Notes: a model not told the origin generated them from the sequence alone. Counted from the first letter of the stretch, positions 18,219-25,436 are shown. The stretch is 32,033 bases of DNA from CAZTII01 sp964613305 (GCA_964613305.1 CAZTII010000017.1:1-32033), one strand, 5' to 3'. Program-made: numbers and translations.

Positions 18219-19327
18219 TTTTTTTCTCCTTGAAACCATAGTGGTCCAAATCGTTCTATTAAACAATCCACCAATACAATCGCAATAACACTATCAATAA
18301 CAACTAGAGCTCGATGCACAATGCATGGATCATGTCTTCCTTGTATTTGTAACTCACAATTTTCTTGTGTATTCATATCAACGGTATTCTGACTTTGCGC
18401 AATGGAAGGTGTTGGTTTAATGACAGTTTTAAAATGAATTGGCATCCCATTACTAATACCACCATTAATGCCTCCATTGTTATTGGTACGGGTTCTAACA
18501 CCATCATCACTCATATAAAATTCATCATTACATGTTGAACCTTTTTCCTTAGCAAAATCAAAACCTAAACCAAATTCAATTCCTTTTACCCCACCAATAC
18601 TAAATATCGCATGACTTAATCGACTTTCTAATGAATCAAAGAAAGGTTCTCCCACTCCACTTGGCATATTTAATACTTTACTTTCTACAATACCACCAAC
18701 AGAATCTAACGATGCTCTTGCTTGTTCAATACATGAAATCATTTCTTCTTTTATTTCATCATTAATAATCGGAAATTCTTTATTAAAAATTTCGCTAATT
18801 TGTTGTTTACAAAGAATGTCATCATCAGAAAAATTACTATCGACAACGGTATTTATTTGACTAATGTGTGATCCAACTACAATGTTTTTACTATGTAACA
18901 TCGATAGTGCAATTGATCCTGCCGCCACAAGTGGCGCAGTAATACGACCTGAGAAATGTCCTCCACCACGATAATCTTCATACCCTAAATAACGTATCAT
19001 CGCACTGTAATCACTATGAGAAGGACGTAAAATACCTTTTGTTTTCGTATAATCTTTTGATTGTTGATTTTCATTTTTAATAAGTAATGTTATTGGTGTT
19101 CCTGTACTATACGACTCAAAGACACCACTTACTATTTGTACCTCGTCTTTCTCTACTCTTGATGTAGAAATTTTCCCTTTTGCTTTGCGACGAAACAGTT
19201 GTTGACTCATTAGTTGTTCATTGATTTTAATTCCAGAAGGCATACCATCAATGACAACACCAATCGCTTGACCATGTGATTCACCAAAGATGGTTACAAC
19301 AAAGTGATTTCCAAAACTATTTTTCAA
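18215..19327 (-). CDS. aroC: Chorismate synthase
   Basis: This 370-residue FMN-dependent enzyme makes chorismate from EPSP, the seventh step. Signatures include TIFGESHGQAIG (about 12-23), RPSHSDYSAMIRYLGYEDYR (about 101-120), GGGHFSGRITA, GGVKGIEFGLGF (about 244-255), NNNGGINGGISNGMPI (about 282-297) and GRHDPCIVHRA (about 331-341). The start is TTG at 19327: the canonical N-terminus MxNSFGxxFxVTxFGESHG begins there and no ATG fits. It overlaps aroB by 11 bases and aroEK by ATGA. The ribosome site is poor (AAAGG 13 bases away), again implying coupling. Confidence 0.95.
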   Translation of the reverse strand: MKNSFGNHFVVTIFGESHGQAIGVVIDGMPSGIKINEQLMSQQLFRRKAKGKISTSRVEKDEVQIVSGVFESYSTGTPITLLIKNENQQSKDYTKTKGILRPSHSDYSAMIRYLGYEDYRGGGHFSGRITAPLVAAGSIALSMLHSKNIVVGSHISQINTVVDSNFSDDDILCKQQISEIFNKEFPIINDEIKEEMISCIEQARASLDSVGGIVESKVLNMPSGVGEPFFDSLESRLSHAIFSIGGVKGIEFGLGFDFAKEKGSTCNDEFYMSDDGVRTRTNNNGGINGGISNGMPIHFKTVIKPTPSIAQSQNTVDMNTQENCELQIQGRHDPCIVHRALVVIDSVIAIVLVDCLIERFGPLWFQGEKK

Positions 19328-20327
19328 GATAATGTACCAACCTTTCTTTTAATTGATCAAGTGTGCAATCAACAAGAGTAGCTTCACCACACTCATAGAC
19401 GATAACAACGGTAATAGAATGCTCATTTTTCTTTTTATCTTTATTTATAAACTTCATTACTTCTTCTGCGTCTACATCAATGTCTAATGGACAATTTAAT
19501 TTATGTAATATATCGATGACTTGATTTTTCAATACTTCATTATCAATCATCATAACCATGCCCATACCAACACATTCACCATGAGTGTATTGTTTGCACC
19601 CTGTAACACTTTCAATGCCATGACCAATCGTATGACCAAAATTCAGTATTTTTCTAAGTCCCAATTCTTTTTCATCGATTTCAACAACTTTACGTTTTAC
19701 ATCCAACGCTTTAATAATAATGGTATCGATATCAAGTGTTTCTTGTAAAAATAAATCAAATAAACTTTTATCGTAAATAAGGCCTGCTTTTAATGCTTCT
19801 ACTAAACCGCTCGATATTTGACGATGACTAAGTGTAGATAAAACAGTTGTATCAATTAACACTTTCTTTGGTTGATAAAATACACCAACACTATTTTTAG
19901 CACCTTCAAGATTAATCGCAACTTTACCACCAATACTACTATCAATTTGTGATAACGTCGTTGTTGGAATATTAATAAAATCAACACCACGATTGTATAA
20001 AGCAGCGACTAAACCAGATAAATCACCTACAACACCACCACCTAAGGCAACAACACAACTTTTCCTCGTAAAGTTATTTTCTAACATTACCGTTAAACAG
20101 TGTTGTAGTGTAGAAAATGATTTTGATTGTTCTCCTTGTTTCACAACACAAACAGTACAATTTGTCAGTTGTTTAGTCACAATATCAACCCATTGTTGTG
20201 GTACTCCATCATCAGTAATACACAATATTTGTTGATGAACATTCATGTAAGAAGATAAATTTTCAATAATTCCTTTTTGAACTACGACATCGTATTTTTG
20301 TTCATGACAATTAACTTGTAAGATCAT
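19317..20327 (-). CDS. aroB: 3-dehydroquinate synthase
   Basis: This 336-residue NAD- and metal-dependent enzyme converts DAHP to 3-dehydroquinate, the second step. Motifs seen are VVALGGGVVGDLSGLVAALY (about 89-108), IPTTTLSQIDSSIGGK (about 115-130), the metal ligands in LVEALKAG, NFGHTIGHGIE (about 229-239) and YTHGECVGMGM (about 247-257). A perfect AAAGGAG precedes ATG 20327; the upstream in-frame extension would run through the terminator and is rejected. It is the first enzyme gene of the operon and sits only 16 bases after the attenuator T run, so its expression depends directly on that switch. Confidence 0.95.
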   Translation of the reverse strand: MILQVNCHEQKYDVVVQKGIIENLSSYMNVHQQILCITDDGVPQQWVDIVTKQLTNCTVCVVKQGEQSKSFSTLQHCLTVMLENNFTRKSCVVALGGGVVGDLSGLVAALYNRGVDFINIPTTTLSQIDSSIGGKVAINLEGAKNSVGVFYQPKKVLIDTTVLSTLSHRQISSGLVEALKAGLIYDKSLFDLFLQETLDIDTIIIKALDVKRKVVEIDEKELGLRKILNFGHTIGHGIESVTGCKQYTHGECVGMGMVMMIDNEVLKNQVIDILHKLNCPLDIDVDAEEVMKFINKDKKKNEHSITVVIVYECGEATLVDCTLDQLKERLVHYLEK

Positions 20328-20343
20328 CTTTTTCTCCTTTAAT

Positions 20344-20373
20344 AAAAAAAACCATATAGGCAATCTATATGGT
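20344..20373 (-). terminator. Attenuator terminator before aroB
   Basis: On the minus strand ACCATATAG (20373-20365) pairs perfectly with CTATATGGT (20359-20351) around loop ATTGC, followed by eight T residues (20351-20344). This intrinsic terminator lies between the promoter and the first gene, so it must be bypassed for expression. Its 5' arm and loop also pair with an upstream segment (antiterminator). Confidence 0.9.
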
Positions 20374-20402
20374 AGCTATATTTCATTACCATCGATATTG
20401 CC
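20359..20402 (-). promoter_or_regulatory. Antiterminator hairpin (segments 3:4) of the aro attenuator
   Basis: GGCAATATCGATGGTA (20402-20387) can pair with TACCATATAGATTGCC (20374-20359): two perfect 6-bp blocks, GGCAAT/ATTGCC and ATGGTA/TACCAT, separated by a 4-base internal loop, with a 12-base terminal loop. It consumes the 5' arm and loop of the terminator, so the two structures exclude each other. Confidence 0.8.
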
Positions 20403-20440
20403 GTTCAACATAAAATGGGCAATATCAACTGATACGACCC
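20391..20440 (-). promoter_or_regulatory. Switch hairpins 1:2 and 2:3 of the aro attenuator
   Basis: Segment 1, GGGTCGTATC (20440-20431), pairs with segment 2, GATATTGCCC (20426-20417), around AGTT: nine pairs (two of them G-U) and one mismatch. Segment 2 extended, GTTGATATTGCC (20429-20418), alternatively pairs with segment 3, GGCAATATCGAT (20402-20391): twelve pairs including two G-U, loop 15. Segment 1 starts two bases after the leader stop codon, so a ribosome there would mask it. Confidence 0.8.
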
Positions 20441-20441
20441 T

Positions 20442-20492
20442 CTATCTAAAACTAAAGCTAAAATAATATTCATTTCTAACGATAAGTGACAT
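20442..20492 (-). CDS. Aromatic leader peptide of the aro operon (16 aa)
   Basis: This short ORF encodes MSLIVRNEYYFSFSFR and ends at TAG. Five of 16 residues are aromatic, packed as Tyr-Tyr-Phe-Ser-Phe-Ser-Phe just before the stop. There are no Trp codons. GAGGA lies five bases before the ATG and the promoter starts RNA about 18 bases upstream. By analogy with pheA and pheST leader peptides of enterobacteria, it is a sensor: scarcity of charged tRNA-Tyr or tRNA-Phe would stall the ribosome upstream of switch segment 1. Its position, composition and the adjoining alternative hairpins all agree. It is too short to be a functional protein, and no other role is needed. Confidence 0.85.
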   Translation of the reverse strand: MSLIVRNEYYFSFSFR

Positions 20493-20516
20493 ATTATTCC
20501 TCGTCTTTCTTGGTAT

Positions 20517-20545
20517 ATTTTATCATTCAAACTAAATATTTTCAA
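20517..20545 (-). promoter_or_regulatory. Promoter of the aro operon
   Basis: The minus strand has TTGAAA (20545-20540), 17 bases, then TAAAAT (20522-20517). RNA would start near 20510, giving a leader RNA of about 183 bases before the aroB ATG. Confidence 0.75.
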
Positions 20546-20564
20546 TAATTTTCTGAAAATATTT
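20534..20564. repeat. Perfect 10-bp inverted repeat overlapping the aro -35
   Basis: AAATATTTTC (20564-20555, minus) and GAAAATATTT (20543-20534) form a perfect inverted repeat with an 11-base spacer. The right arm covers the -35 box. No T run follows on the minus strand, so it is not a good terminator for the gene upstream. A repressor operator is possible. Confidence 0.55.
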
Positions 20565-20565
20565 C

Positions 20566-21159
20566 TTATTTTTTCATATATTCACTAAATAATCGGGTTA
20601 ATTCCTTCGTTAATTCCTCTTTTTGATCATCAGTCAAGTCTACTTCTTTAGCGTTATGACCTTCTAATGTTCCTTTATGATCAACTAATAATTCACCATT
20701 TTTAAAGAAGAAAACATGAGGAACATACAATCGTTTATTGCCATTATCATCATTTTTTAACGTAGATGAAACGATTGAAACAAACTTCATATAATCAGCA
20801 TTATCATTTTTTCGAATATCTTCTTCTGTACTATTCGTTTTGCCGGGACGAACATCCACATAATACACATCGGTTTTGTTTGTTTTAGCTACTTCATCTA
20901 AAATAGGTAAAATATCTACACACCATGGACATGTAGCAAAACCAAAATAAACGACGAAACTTTCTTTTTTATCAATCTTCGATAAAATGGATGAAAATGT
21001 CGCTTCTTTATACACGTGGTCAGTTGCCATAAATCCTTCATAATCACTTAAATCGGCAACTTTACATGGATCACTTACATCACACCCTGCATCCATATCT
21101 TTCTTTTGACTACATCCAAACAAACTTAATACAATTATAACAATAATTAATTTTTTCAT
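20566..21159 (-). CDS. Thioredoxin-like lipoprotein
   Basis: This 197-residue protein has a lipoprotein signal peptide: positively charged MKK, a hydrophobic stretch, then the lipobox LSLFGC with Cys16 as the lipidation site. A thioredoxin-fold domain follows with the active-site CPWC in FGFATCPWCVDILP (about 72-85) and the cis-proline segment VPHVFFFKNGELL (about 144-156). Two more cysteines (GCDVSDPC) lie just after the anchor. It should act as an extracytoplasmic thiol-disulfide protein tethered to the membrane. The gene overlaps pheA by ATGA, an odd pairing for a biosynthesis gene. Family resemblance is to bacteriocin-accessory or TlpA-like thioredoxins; the partner protein is unknown. 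Confidence 0.85.
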   Translation of the reverse strand: MKKLIIVIIVLSLFGCSQKKDMDAGCDVSDPCKVADLSDYEGFMATDHVYKEATFSSILSKIDKKESFVVYFGFATCPWCVDILPILDEVAKTNKTDVYYVDVRPGKTNSTEEDIRKNDNADYMKFVSIVSSTLKNDDNGNKRLYVPHVFFFKNGELLVDHKGTLEGHNAKEVDLTDDQKEELTKELTRLFSEYMKK

Positions 21160-21983
21160 TTTATTTCTTCCGCCTTTTTATAAGTTCCTAATACTTTTAC
21201 TTCAACACACAACGATTCTACTTCTTTTAACACTTGTTCAAAATCTTCTTTATTAACATCTCCTTGTAAATCAACATAGAAACAATATTCAAATCGTCTT
21301 CCTTTTAACGGTCTAGATTCTAGCTTAAGCATGTTTATACCATGATCAGCAAACACTTTAACAACCGAGAATAATGCACCAGCCTCATGTTTAACAACTA
21401 AATACAAACTCATTTTATTAGCGTCTTCTACATATTTTTTTCCTTTCTTTAAACATAAGAAACGAGTCATATTTAAAGGACAATCATTCACATTTTCTTT
21501 AAGTATCGTACAACCATAATGTTTGGCCGCTAAATAACTAGCGAGTGCTGCTTTACTTGTGTCATTGCATGATTTTATGTATTCAACACTTTTAGCCGTA
21601 TCTTGGTATGGAATTGGTTTTAGCCAAGGATAATCCTTAAACAATTGTTCACATTGTCCAAGTGCTTCAGGATGACTATACACTTCTTTAATCTGTTGTA
21701 TTGTCACTGAAGGAAGCGTAATTAAATGTTCAATGATAGGAACTAATATTTCACCAATCGCATATACATCACGATCAACCAACAAATCATACGTTCGATA
21801 AATCATTCCTGTCGTCGTATTTTCAACTGGTAACATTACCTCGTCAATAACACCTTTTTCTAAATCATTCAATAAATCAGTAAAATTAGTGTATTGACAA
21901 CGCTCAATTTCTTGATTTTTATAATACTCGATAACCGCTATTTCACTAAAAGTACCATGATGCCCTTGCAATCCTACTTTCAT
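21156..21983 (-). CDS. pheA: Prephenate dehydratase
   Basis: This 275-residue monofunctional enzyme converts prephenate to phenylpyruvate for phenylalanine. The catalytic domain starts VGLQGHHGTFSE and carries LPVENTTTGMI (about 72-82), SHPEALGQC (about 108-116) and the catalytic-threonine motif NMTRFLCL (about 168-175). A C-terminal ACT domain (about 185-270) contains the ESRPLKGRRFEYCFYVD segment that binds phenylalanine, so allosteric feedback is expected. GGAG precedes ATG 21983; the upstream extension overlaps the promoter and is rejected. No chorismate mutase domain is fused. It is transcribed separately from the aro operon but just upstream of it, and read-through would also meet the attenuator. 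Confidence 0.95.
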   Translation of the reverse strand: MKVGLQGHHGTFSEIAVIEYYKNQEIERCQYTNFTDLLNDLEKGVIDEVMLPVENTTTGMIYRTYDLLVDRDVYAIGEILVPIIEHLITLPSVTIQQIKEVYSHPEALGQCEQLFKDYPWLKPIPYQDTAKSVEYIKSCNDTSKAALASYLAAKHYGCTILKENVNDCPLNMTRFLCLKKGKKYVEDANKMSLYLVVKHEAGALFSVVKVFADHGINMLKLESRPLKGRRFEYCFYVDLQGDVNKEDFEQVLKEVESLCVEVKVLGTYKKAEEIK

Positions 21984-22008
21984 AAAATTCTCCTTTTTTA
22001 TTTTAATT

Positions 22009-22037
22009 ATTATATAATAGGATAGCATTGTTAGCAA
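22009..22037 (-). promoter_or_regulatory. Promoter of pheA
   Basis: The minus strand has TTGCTA (22037-22032), 17 bases, then a perfect TATAAT (22014-22009). A second TATAAT on the plus strand (22013-22018) overlaps it and may serve the divergent membrane protein gene, though its -35 is poor. Confidence 0.7.
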
Positions 22038-22068
22038 TCTACCATTTGAAAGGAAAATTGTTTATTTC

Positions 22069-22548
22069 ATGAAAATTAACCATTTTGTTACAATACTAAT
22101 TTGCACTACAACATGCTTAACTTCCTATATTGCATGGCATTTTAACATGTTTGAAACAAATTTTACCGGTGTTCAAGCTAGCAATCCAACCTTATATACA
22201 CTATGGGTGCTTATAACATCAATAACACTCTTGTTTATTTTATATCAACACGCTAAAAGCCAACAATTATTGTATTTTATTACATGTTTTTTATTGATTG
22301 TAGCTGCATTATCTCCTTACGATAGTAAATTCCCTTTTTTCAGTTTTATTCATGTTTTCTTTGCCTATGTTGGATTTTGTTGTTATAACATTGTATTTTT
22401 TTCATCCTATCAACAACAATTTCCCTTATTGATAGTATCGACTGGTCTTATCATCTTATACACTCAATTTAATAGTATTAATGGCTTTATGGAAATATTG
22501 TATCTGTTGACCATTTTTGTTTTACACATAAAAAAAAGTCGTTATTAA
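22069..22548 (+). CDS. Small polytopic membrane protein, unknown
   Basis: I do not recognise a family. The 159-residue product is strongly hydrophobic with about five predicted helices (roughly residues 5-23, 42-60, 66-82, 90-108 and 117-150), short loops, and a basic C-terminus KKSRY that suggests a cytoplasmic end by the positive-inside rule. No charged motif, lipobox or cysteine pair stands out. The start has GAAAGGAAAA about 13 bases upstream, a slightly long spacing. It is transcribed divergently from pheA and ends in a hairpin shared with the convergent Lys/Ala-rich gene. The context does not reveal its function. Confidence 0.7.
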   Translation: MKINHFVTILICTTTCLTSYIAWHFNMFETNFTGVQASNPTLYTLWVLITSITLLFILYQHAKSQQLLYFITCFLLIVAALSPYDSKFPFFSFIHVFFAYVGFCCYNIVFFSSYQQQFPLLIVSTGLIILYTQFNSINGFMEILYLLTIFVLHIKKSRY

Positions 22549-22553
22549 CGACT
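22530..22553 (-). terminator. Terminator of the Lys/Ala-rich gene
   Basis: AGTCGTTA and TAACGACT form a near-perfect palindrome. On the minus strand it is followed by eight T residues. It overlaps the stop codons of both convergent genes and lacks a good T run on the plus strand. Confidence 0.8.
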
Positions 22554-23007
22554 ATTCTTCAAATTTTTTACGTTCAGGGCTTAAGTTGTCACAATAGTAA
22601 CGAACACTAAAGTCTGCGGTTGCTTTTGATTTCATTGTGAAATCTCCTAAAAAAGCATCTCCTTCAAGCATAACTTCTTTCATCGCTTTACAAACTGTCG
22701 CTAAGTTATTAACTCCAGCTTCTAGCTCTTCCATAAGTTCAGCAGCTTTCACTTCAATGTATAACCATTGAATACTGTTTGCTTCCCCTTTTTTCCAATT
22801 CAAAACATCAATATAATTTTGAACACTCTTCTTTTCTACTGCTACTTTAGCAACTTTTTTAGTTTCTTTTTTAACTGCAGCTTTTTTCTCTGTTGCTGCT
22901 TTTTTCTCTGTTGCTGCTGGACTTTTTTTATTTGTTGCTTTTTTAGTCACTTTTACTTCTGCGACTGTTGCATCGGCTGTTTTTTTACTTACTTTCTTTT
23001 CTGTCAT
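22552..23007 (-). CDS. Lys/Ala-rich-tailed small protein, unknown
   Basis: This is a 151-residue protein with two distinct halves. Residues 1-60 are a low-complexity Lys/Ala/Thr/Val tail with repeats such as AATEKK and KKAA, like the tails of histone-H1-like bacterial proteins (HctB, AlgP type). Residues 61-151 form an apparently folded acidic/aromatic domain beginning SVQNYIDVLNWKKGEANSIQW and ending LSPERKKFEE, which I do not recognise. There is no signal peptide or membrane segment. GAGG precedes the ATG and a TATAAT promoter lies upstream. A nucleic-acid-binding or nucleoid role is a guess from the tail. It is transcribed alone, downstream of asd but with its own promoter. Confidence 0.75.
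   Translation of the reverse strand: MTEKKVSKKTADATVAEVKVTKKATNKKSPAATEKKAATEKKAAVKKETKKVAKVAVEKKSVQNYIDVLNWKKGEANSIQWLYIEVKAAELMEELEAGVNNLATVCKAMKEVMLEGDAFLGDFTMKSKATADFSVRYYCDNLSPERKKFEE
22881..22916. repeat. Two perfect tandem 18-bp units inside the Lys/Ala-rich tail
   Basis: The same 18 bases (CTTTTTTCTCTGTTGCTG on the plus strand) occur twice head to tail, encoding the repeated AATEKK hexapeptide. Such exact repeats can expand or contract by slippage, so tail length may vary between strains. Confidence 0.8.
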
Positions 23008-23041
23008 TTACGATACCTCATTTCTTTATTAAAACAATAAC

Positions 23042-23069
23042 ATTATACCATTTTTGCTTAATAAGTAAA
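23042..23069 (-). promoter_or_regulatory. Promoter of the Lys/Ala-rich gene
   Basis: The minus strand has TTTACT (23069-23064), 16 bases, then a perfect TATAAT (23047-23042), about 35 bases before the start codon. No clear terminator separates asd from this promoter. Confidence 0.6.
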
Positions 23070-23111
23070 GAAGATGACGAACTTTAACTTTTAAATAAGC
23101 TTTATATTTCA

Positions 23112-24113
23112 TTATTGGCAAAATAATTGTAATATTTGAACACAGTTACTTGCTGCACCTTTTCTAATTTGATCACCACAGCACCATAACGATATCGCTT
23201 TATCACAACTTAAATCTTGACGAATACGGCTTACAAAGATATCATCTTGCATTCCTGAATCAAGTGGTGTAGCTACTTCAGAACCATTTAATTCATCGTA
23301 TAAAACAACACCTTTAGCTTGTTTTAATACTTCTTTTACTTCTGTTGGCGTCATTGTTTTTTCAAGTTGTGCATACACCGAAATAGAGTGAGAACGCATT
23401 ACTGGAATTCGTACACACGTACAATTTACTACCATATCGCTATTATGTAAAATCTTACGACCTTCGTTTTGCATCTTCATTTCTTCACTAGTATAACCAA
23501 ACGCGTCAAAGCCACCAATTTGAGGAATTGCATTGTAAGCGATTTGTTTTTTAAATACGCTAACTTCTACTTCTTTTTGTTCATGAATTGCATTAATTTG
23601 TTGATTTAATTCACGCATTCCCCCAACACCAGCACCAGATACCGCTTGATATGTTGAAACAACCATTTTTTCTACTTTATTCACCGCATTGATTGCCCCC
23701 ATCACCATAAATGTAATGATTGTTGAACAGTTTGGATTAGCAATAATCCCTTGGTGTTTAAATGCATCAGCACCATTAATTTCAGGAATGATTAAAGGTA
23801 CGGTTGGATCCATTCTAAAAGCACTACTATTATCGATAAAAATAGCATTTGCTTCTTTAATCATTGGTGCATATTCAATTGCTTGTTCATTTTCAGCAGC
23901 ACCTAACACAAAATCTAATCCTTGTAATCCTTCTTTTGTTACGGTTTGAAGTACAATATCTTGACCATTAAATTGAATAACTTTTCCAGCACTTCTTTCA
24001 CTTGCGAAACAACGCAATTCTTCAATTGGAATATTTCTTTCAACTAAACATTCCAACATTTGTTGACCAACAGCACCAGTTGCTCCAATAATTCCTACTT
24101 TAATTTTTTTCAT
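23112..24113 (-). CDS. asd: Aspartate-semialdehyde dehydrogenase
   Basis: This 333-residue enzyme reduces aspartyl phosphate to aspartate semialdehyde. The NADP-binding motif GIIGATGAVGQQML begins at residue 8. The catalytic cysteine is in IIANPNCSTI (about residue 128) and the base histidine in RIPVMRSHSISV (about 242). Length and motifs fit the Gram-positive class. AGGTGG precedes the ATG and the lysC stop is nine bases upstream. As the third gene of hom-lysC-asd it supplies the branch point for threonine and also for lysine and methionine; no lysine-branch gene is in the window. Confidence 0.96.
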   Translation of the reverse strand: MKKIKVGIIGATGAVGQQMLECLVERNIPIEELRCFASERSAGKVIQFNGQDIVLQTVTKEGLQGLDFVLGAAENEQAIEYAPMIKEANAIFIDNSSAFRMDPTVPLIIPEINGADAFKHQGIIANPNCSTIITFMVMGAINAVNKVEKMVVSTYQAVSGAGVGGMRELNQQINAIHEQKEVEVSVFKKQIAYNAIPQIGGFDAFGYTSEEMKMQNEGRKILHNSDMVVNCTCVRIPVMRSHSISVYAQLEKTMTPTEVKEVLKQAKGVVLYDELNGSEVATPLDSGMQDDIFVSRIRQDLSCDKAISLWCCGDQIRKGAASNCVQILQLFCQ

Positions 24114-24122
24114 CTTTCCACC

Positions 24123-25430
24123 TCACGCAAATGTATAATACAACGAACGAATCGCTTTTTCAAAATCTTCATTTTCAACACCAATAATAATATTAATTTC
24201 ATCGCTTCCTTGAGCAATCATACGAATATTCACATTAGAATCTGCTAATGTACTAAAGATTTTTCCTGATACGCCAATATGTTTTGCCATGTTTCTGCCA
24301 ACAATCGCGATAAGTGAAATATTATCAACAACTTTAATGTGATTGCTTTGTGTAACTCGTTTAATTTCACTAATGATATCGTATAAACTCTTTTCAATTT
24401 GTTTTGAGCTAACTACAATCGAGAAGTTATCAATTCCACTTGGTACATGTTCAATACTAATGTTATATTTTTCAAATACTTCAAGTACTTTACGTAATAA
24501 TCCAATTTCATTGTTGGCATTATGACGATAAATAGTAATAACCGTAAAATCTTTTTTACCAGCAATACCTGTAACACGTTTACTATTTTCATCTTCAGCA
24601 ACGATTTCTTGAATCATCGTTCCACCACTTAATGGATCGTTTGTATTGTAAATATAAATTGGGATATTCACATCTTTTACTGGATATATCGCATCTTCAT
24701 GCAACACATTAGCACCCATATAACTTAATTCACGAAGTTCACTATACGTAATTTTTTCAATTTGTTTTGGTTTTTCAACGATATGAGGGTCAACCATTAA
24801 AATACCACTAACATCCGTCCAATTCTCATATGCTTCAGCGTGAAGTACACGAGCTAAAATACTACCAGTAATATCAGAACCTCCACGTTGCATTACATGA
24901 ACGGTACCATCTTCTAAACCACCGTAAAAGCCAGGAACAACGATGTTACCATATTGTTCAACTGCCATTTTCACTAACATTTCTGTTTTAGAATAATTAA
25001 CAGTTCCATCATAATTAAAAATTAAAATATCTTTTGAATCAACAAATTTATAACCTAGAAAATCAGCAAGCAATAAACCAGTTAAATATTCTCCACGTGA
25101 TACTAAATAGTCTAAAGCTGTACGTTTATTTAATTCTGCTTCAAGAGCTTCACAATCAACTGTAATATTCGTTGATAAATTCAATTCTTGTTCAATTTTT
25201 ACAAATCGTTGGGTGATTGTTTTAAATAATTCCTTAAATGATACTGAATATTGTAAGTGAGCATGTGTTAAATACAATAAATCAGTAATTTTATTATCAC
25301 CACTATTACGTCGACCAACTGCACTTGTTACAACAACTTGTCGACGAGGATCGCCATGAACAATGGCTTTTACTTTTTTAAATTGTTCCGAATTTGCTAC
25401 TGAAGAACCACCAAATTTTGCAACGATCAT
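24123..25430 (-). CDS. lysC: Monofunctional aspartate kinase (YclM/ThrD-like)
   Basis: This 435-residue aspartokinase phosphorylates aspartate, the first step of the pathway. The kinase domain has VAKFGGSSVAN (3-13), VTSAVGRR, LVSRGEYLTGLLLADFLG (about 109-126), GFYGGLEDG and QRGGSDITGS (about 181-190). Two C-terminal ACT domains start near residues 300 and 380 (EIGLLRKVLEVFEKYNISIEH and SGKIFSTLADSNVNIRMIAQ). Overall form resembles the threonine-linked aspartokinase of B. subtilis (YclM/ThrD) rather than the alpha/beta lysine-type enzyme, fitting its place between hom and asd. No clear ribosome site is seen seven bases after the hom stop, so coupling to hom is likely. Confidence 0.94.
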   Translation of the reverse strand: MIVAKFGGSSVANSEQFKKVKAIVHGDPRRQVVVTSAVGRRNSGDNKITDLLYLTHAHLQYSVSFKELFKTITQRFVKIEQELNLSTNITVDCEALEAELNKRTALDYLVSRGEYLTGLLLADFLGYKFVDSKDILIFNYDGTVNYSKTEMLVKMAVEQYGNIVVPGFYGGLEDGTVHVMQRGGSDITGSILARVLHAEAYENWTDVSGILMVDPHIVEKPKQIEKITYSELRELSYMGANVLHEDAIYPVKDVNIPIYIYNTNDPLSGGTMIQEIVAEDENSKRVTGIAGKKDFTVITIYRHNANNEIGLLRKVLEVFEKYNISIEHVPSGIDNFSIVVSSKQIEKSLYDIISEIKRVTQSNHIKVVDNISLIAIVGRNMAKHIGVSGKIFSTLADSNVNIRMIAQGSDEINIIIGVENEDFEKAIRSLYYTFA

Positions 25431-25436
25431 TCGCTA

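Noticed and set aside
20328..20363. Upstream in-frame start for aroB
   Set aside because: It lies in the attenuator terminator and T run; AAAGGAG precedes ATG 20327.
20344..20510. T-box riboswitch for the aro operon
   Set aside because: The leader is too short and I see no T-box-like stem I or conserved T-box bulge; the leader ORF and serial hairpins explain it better.
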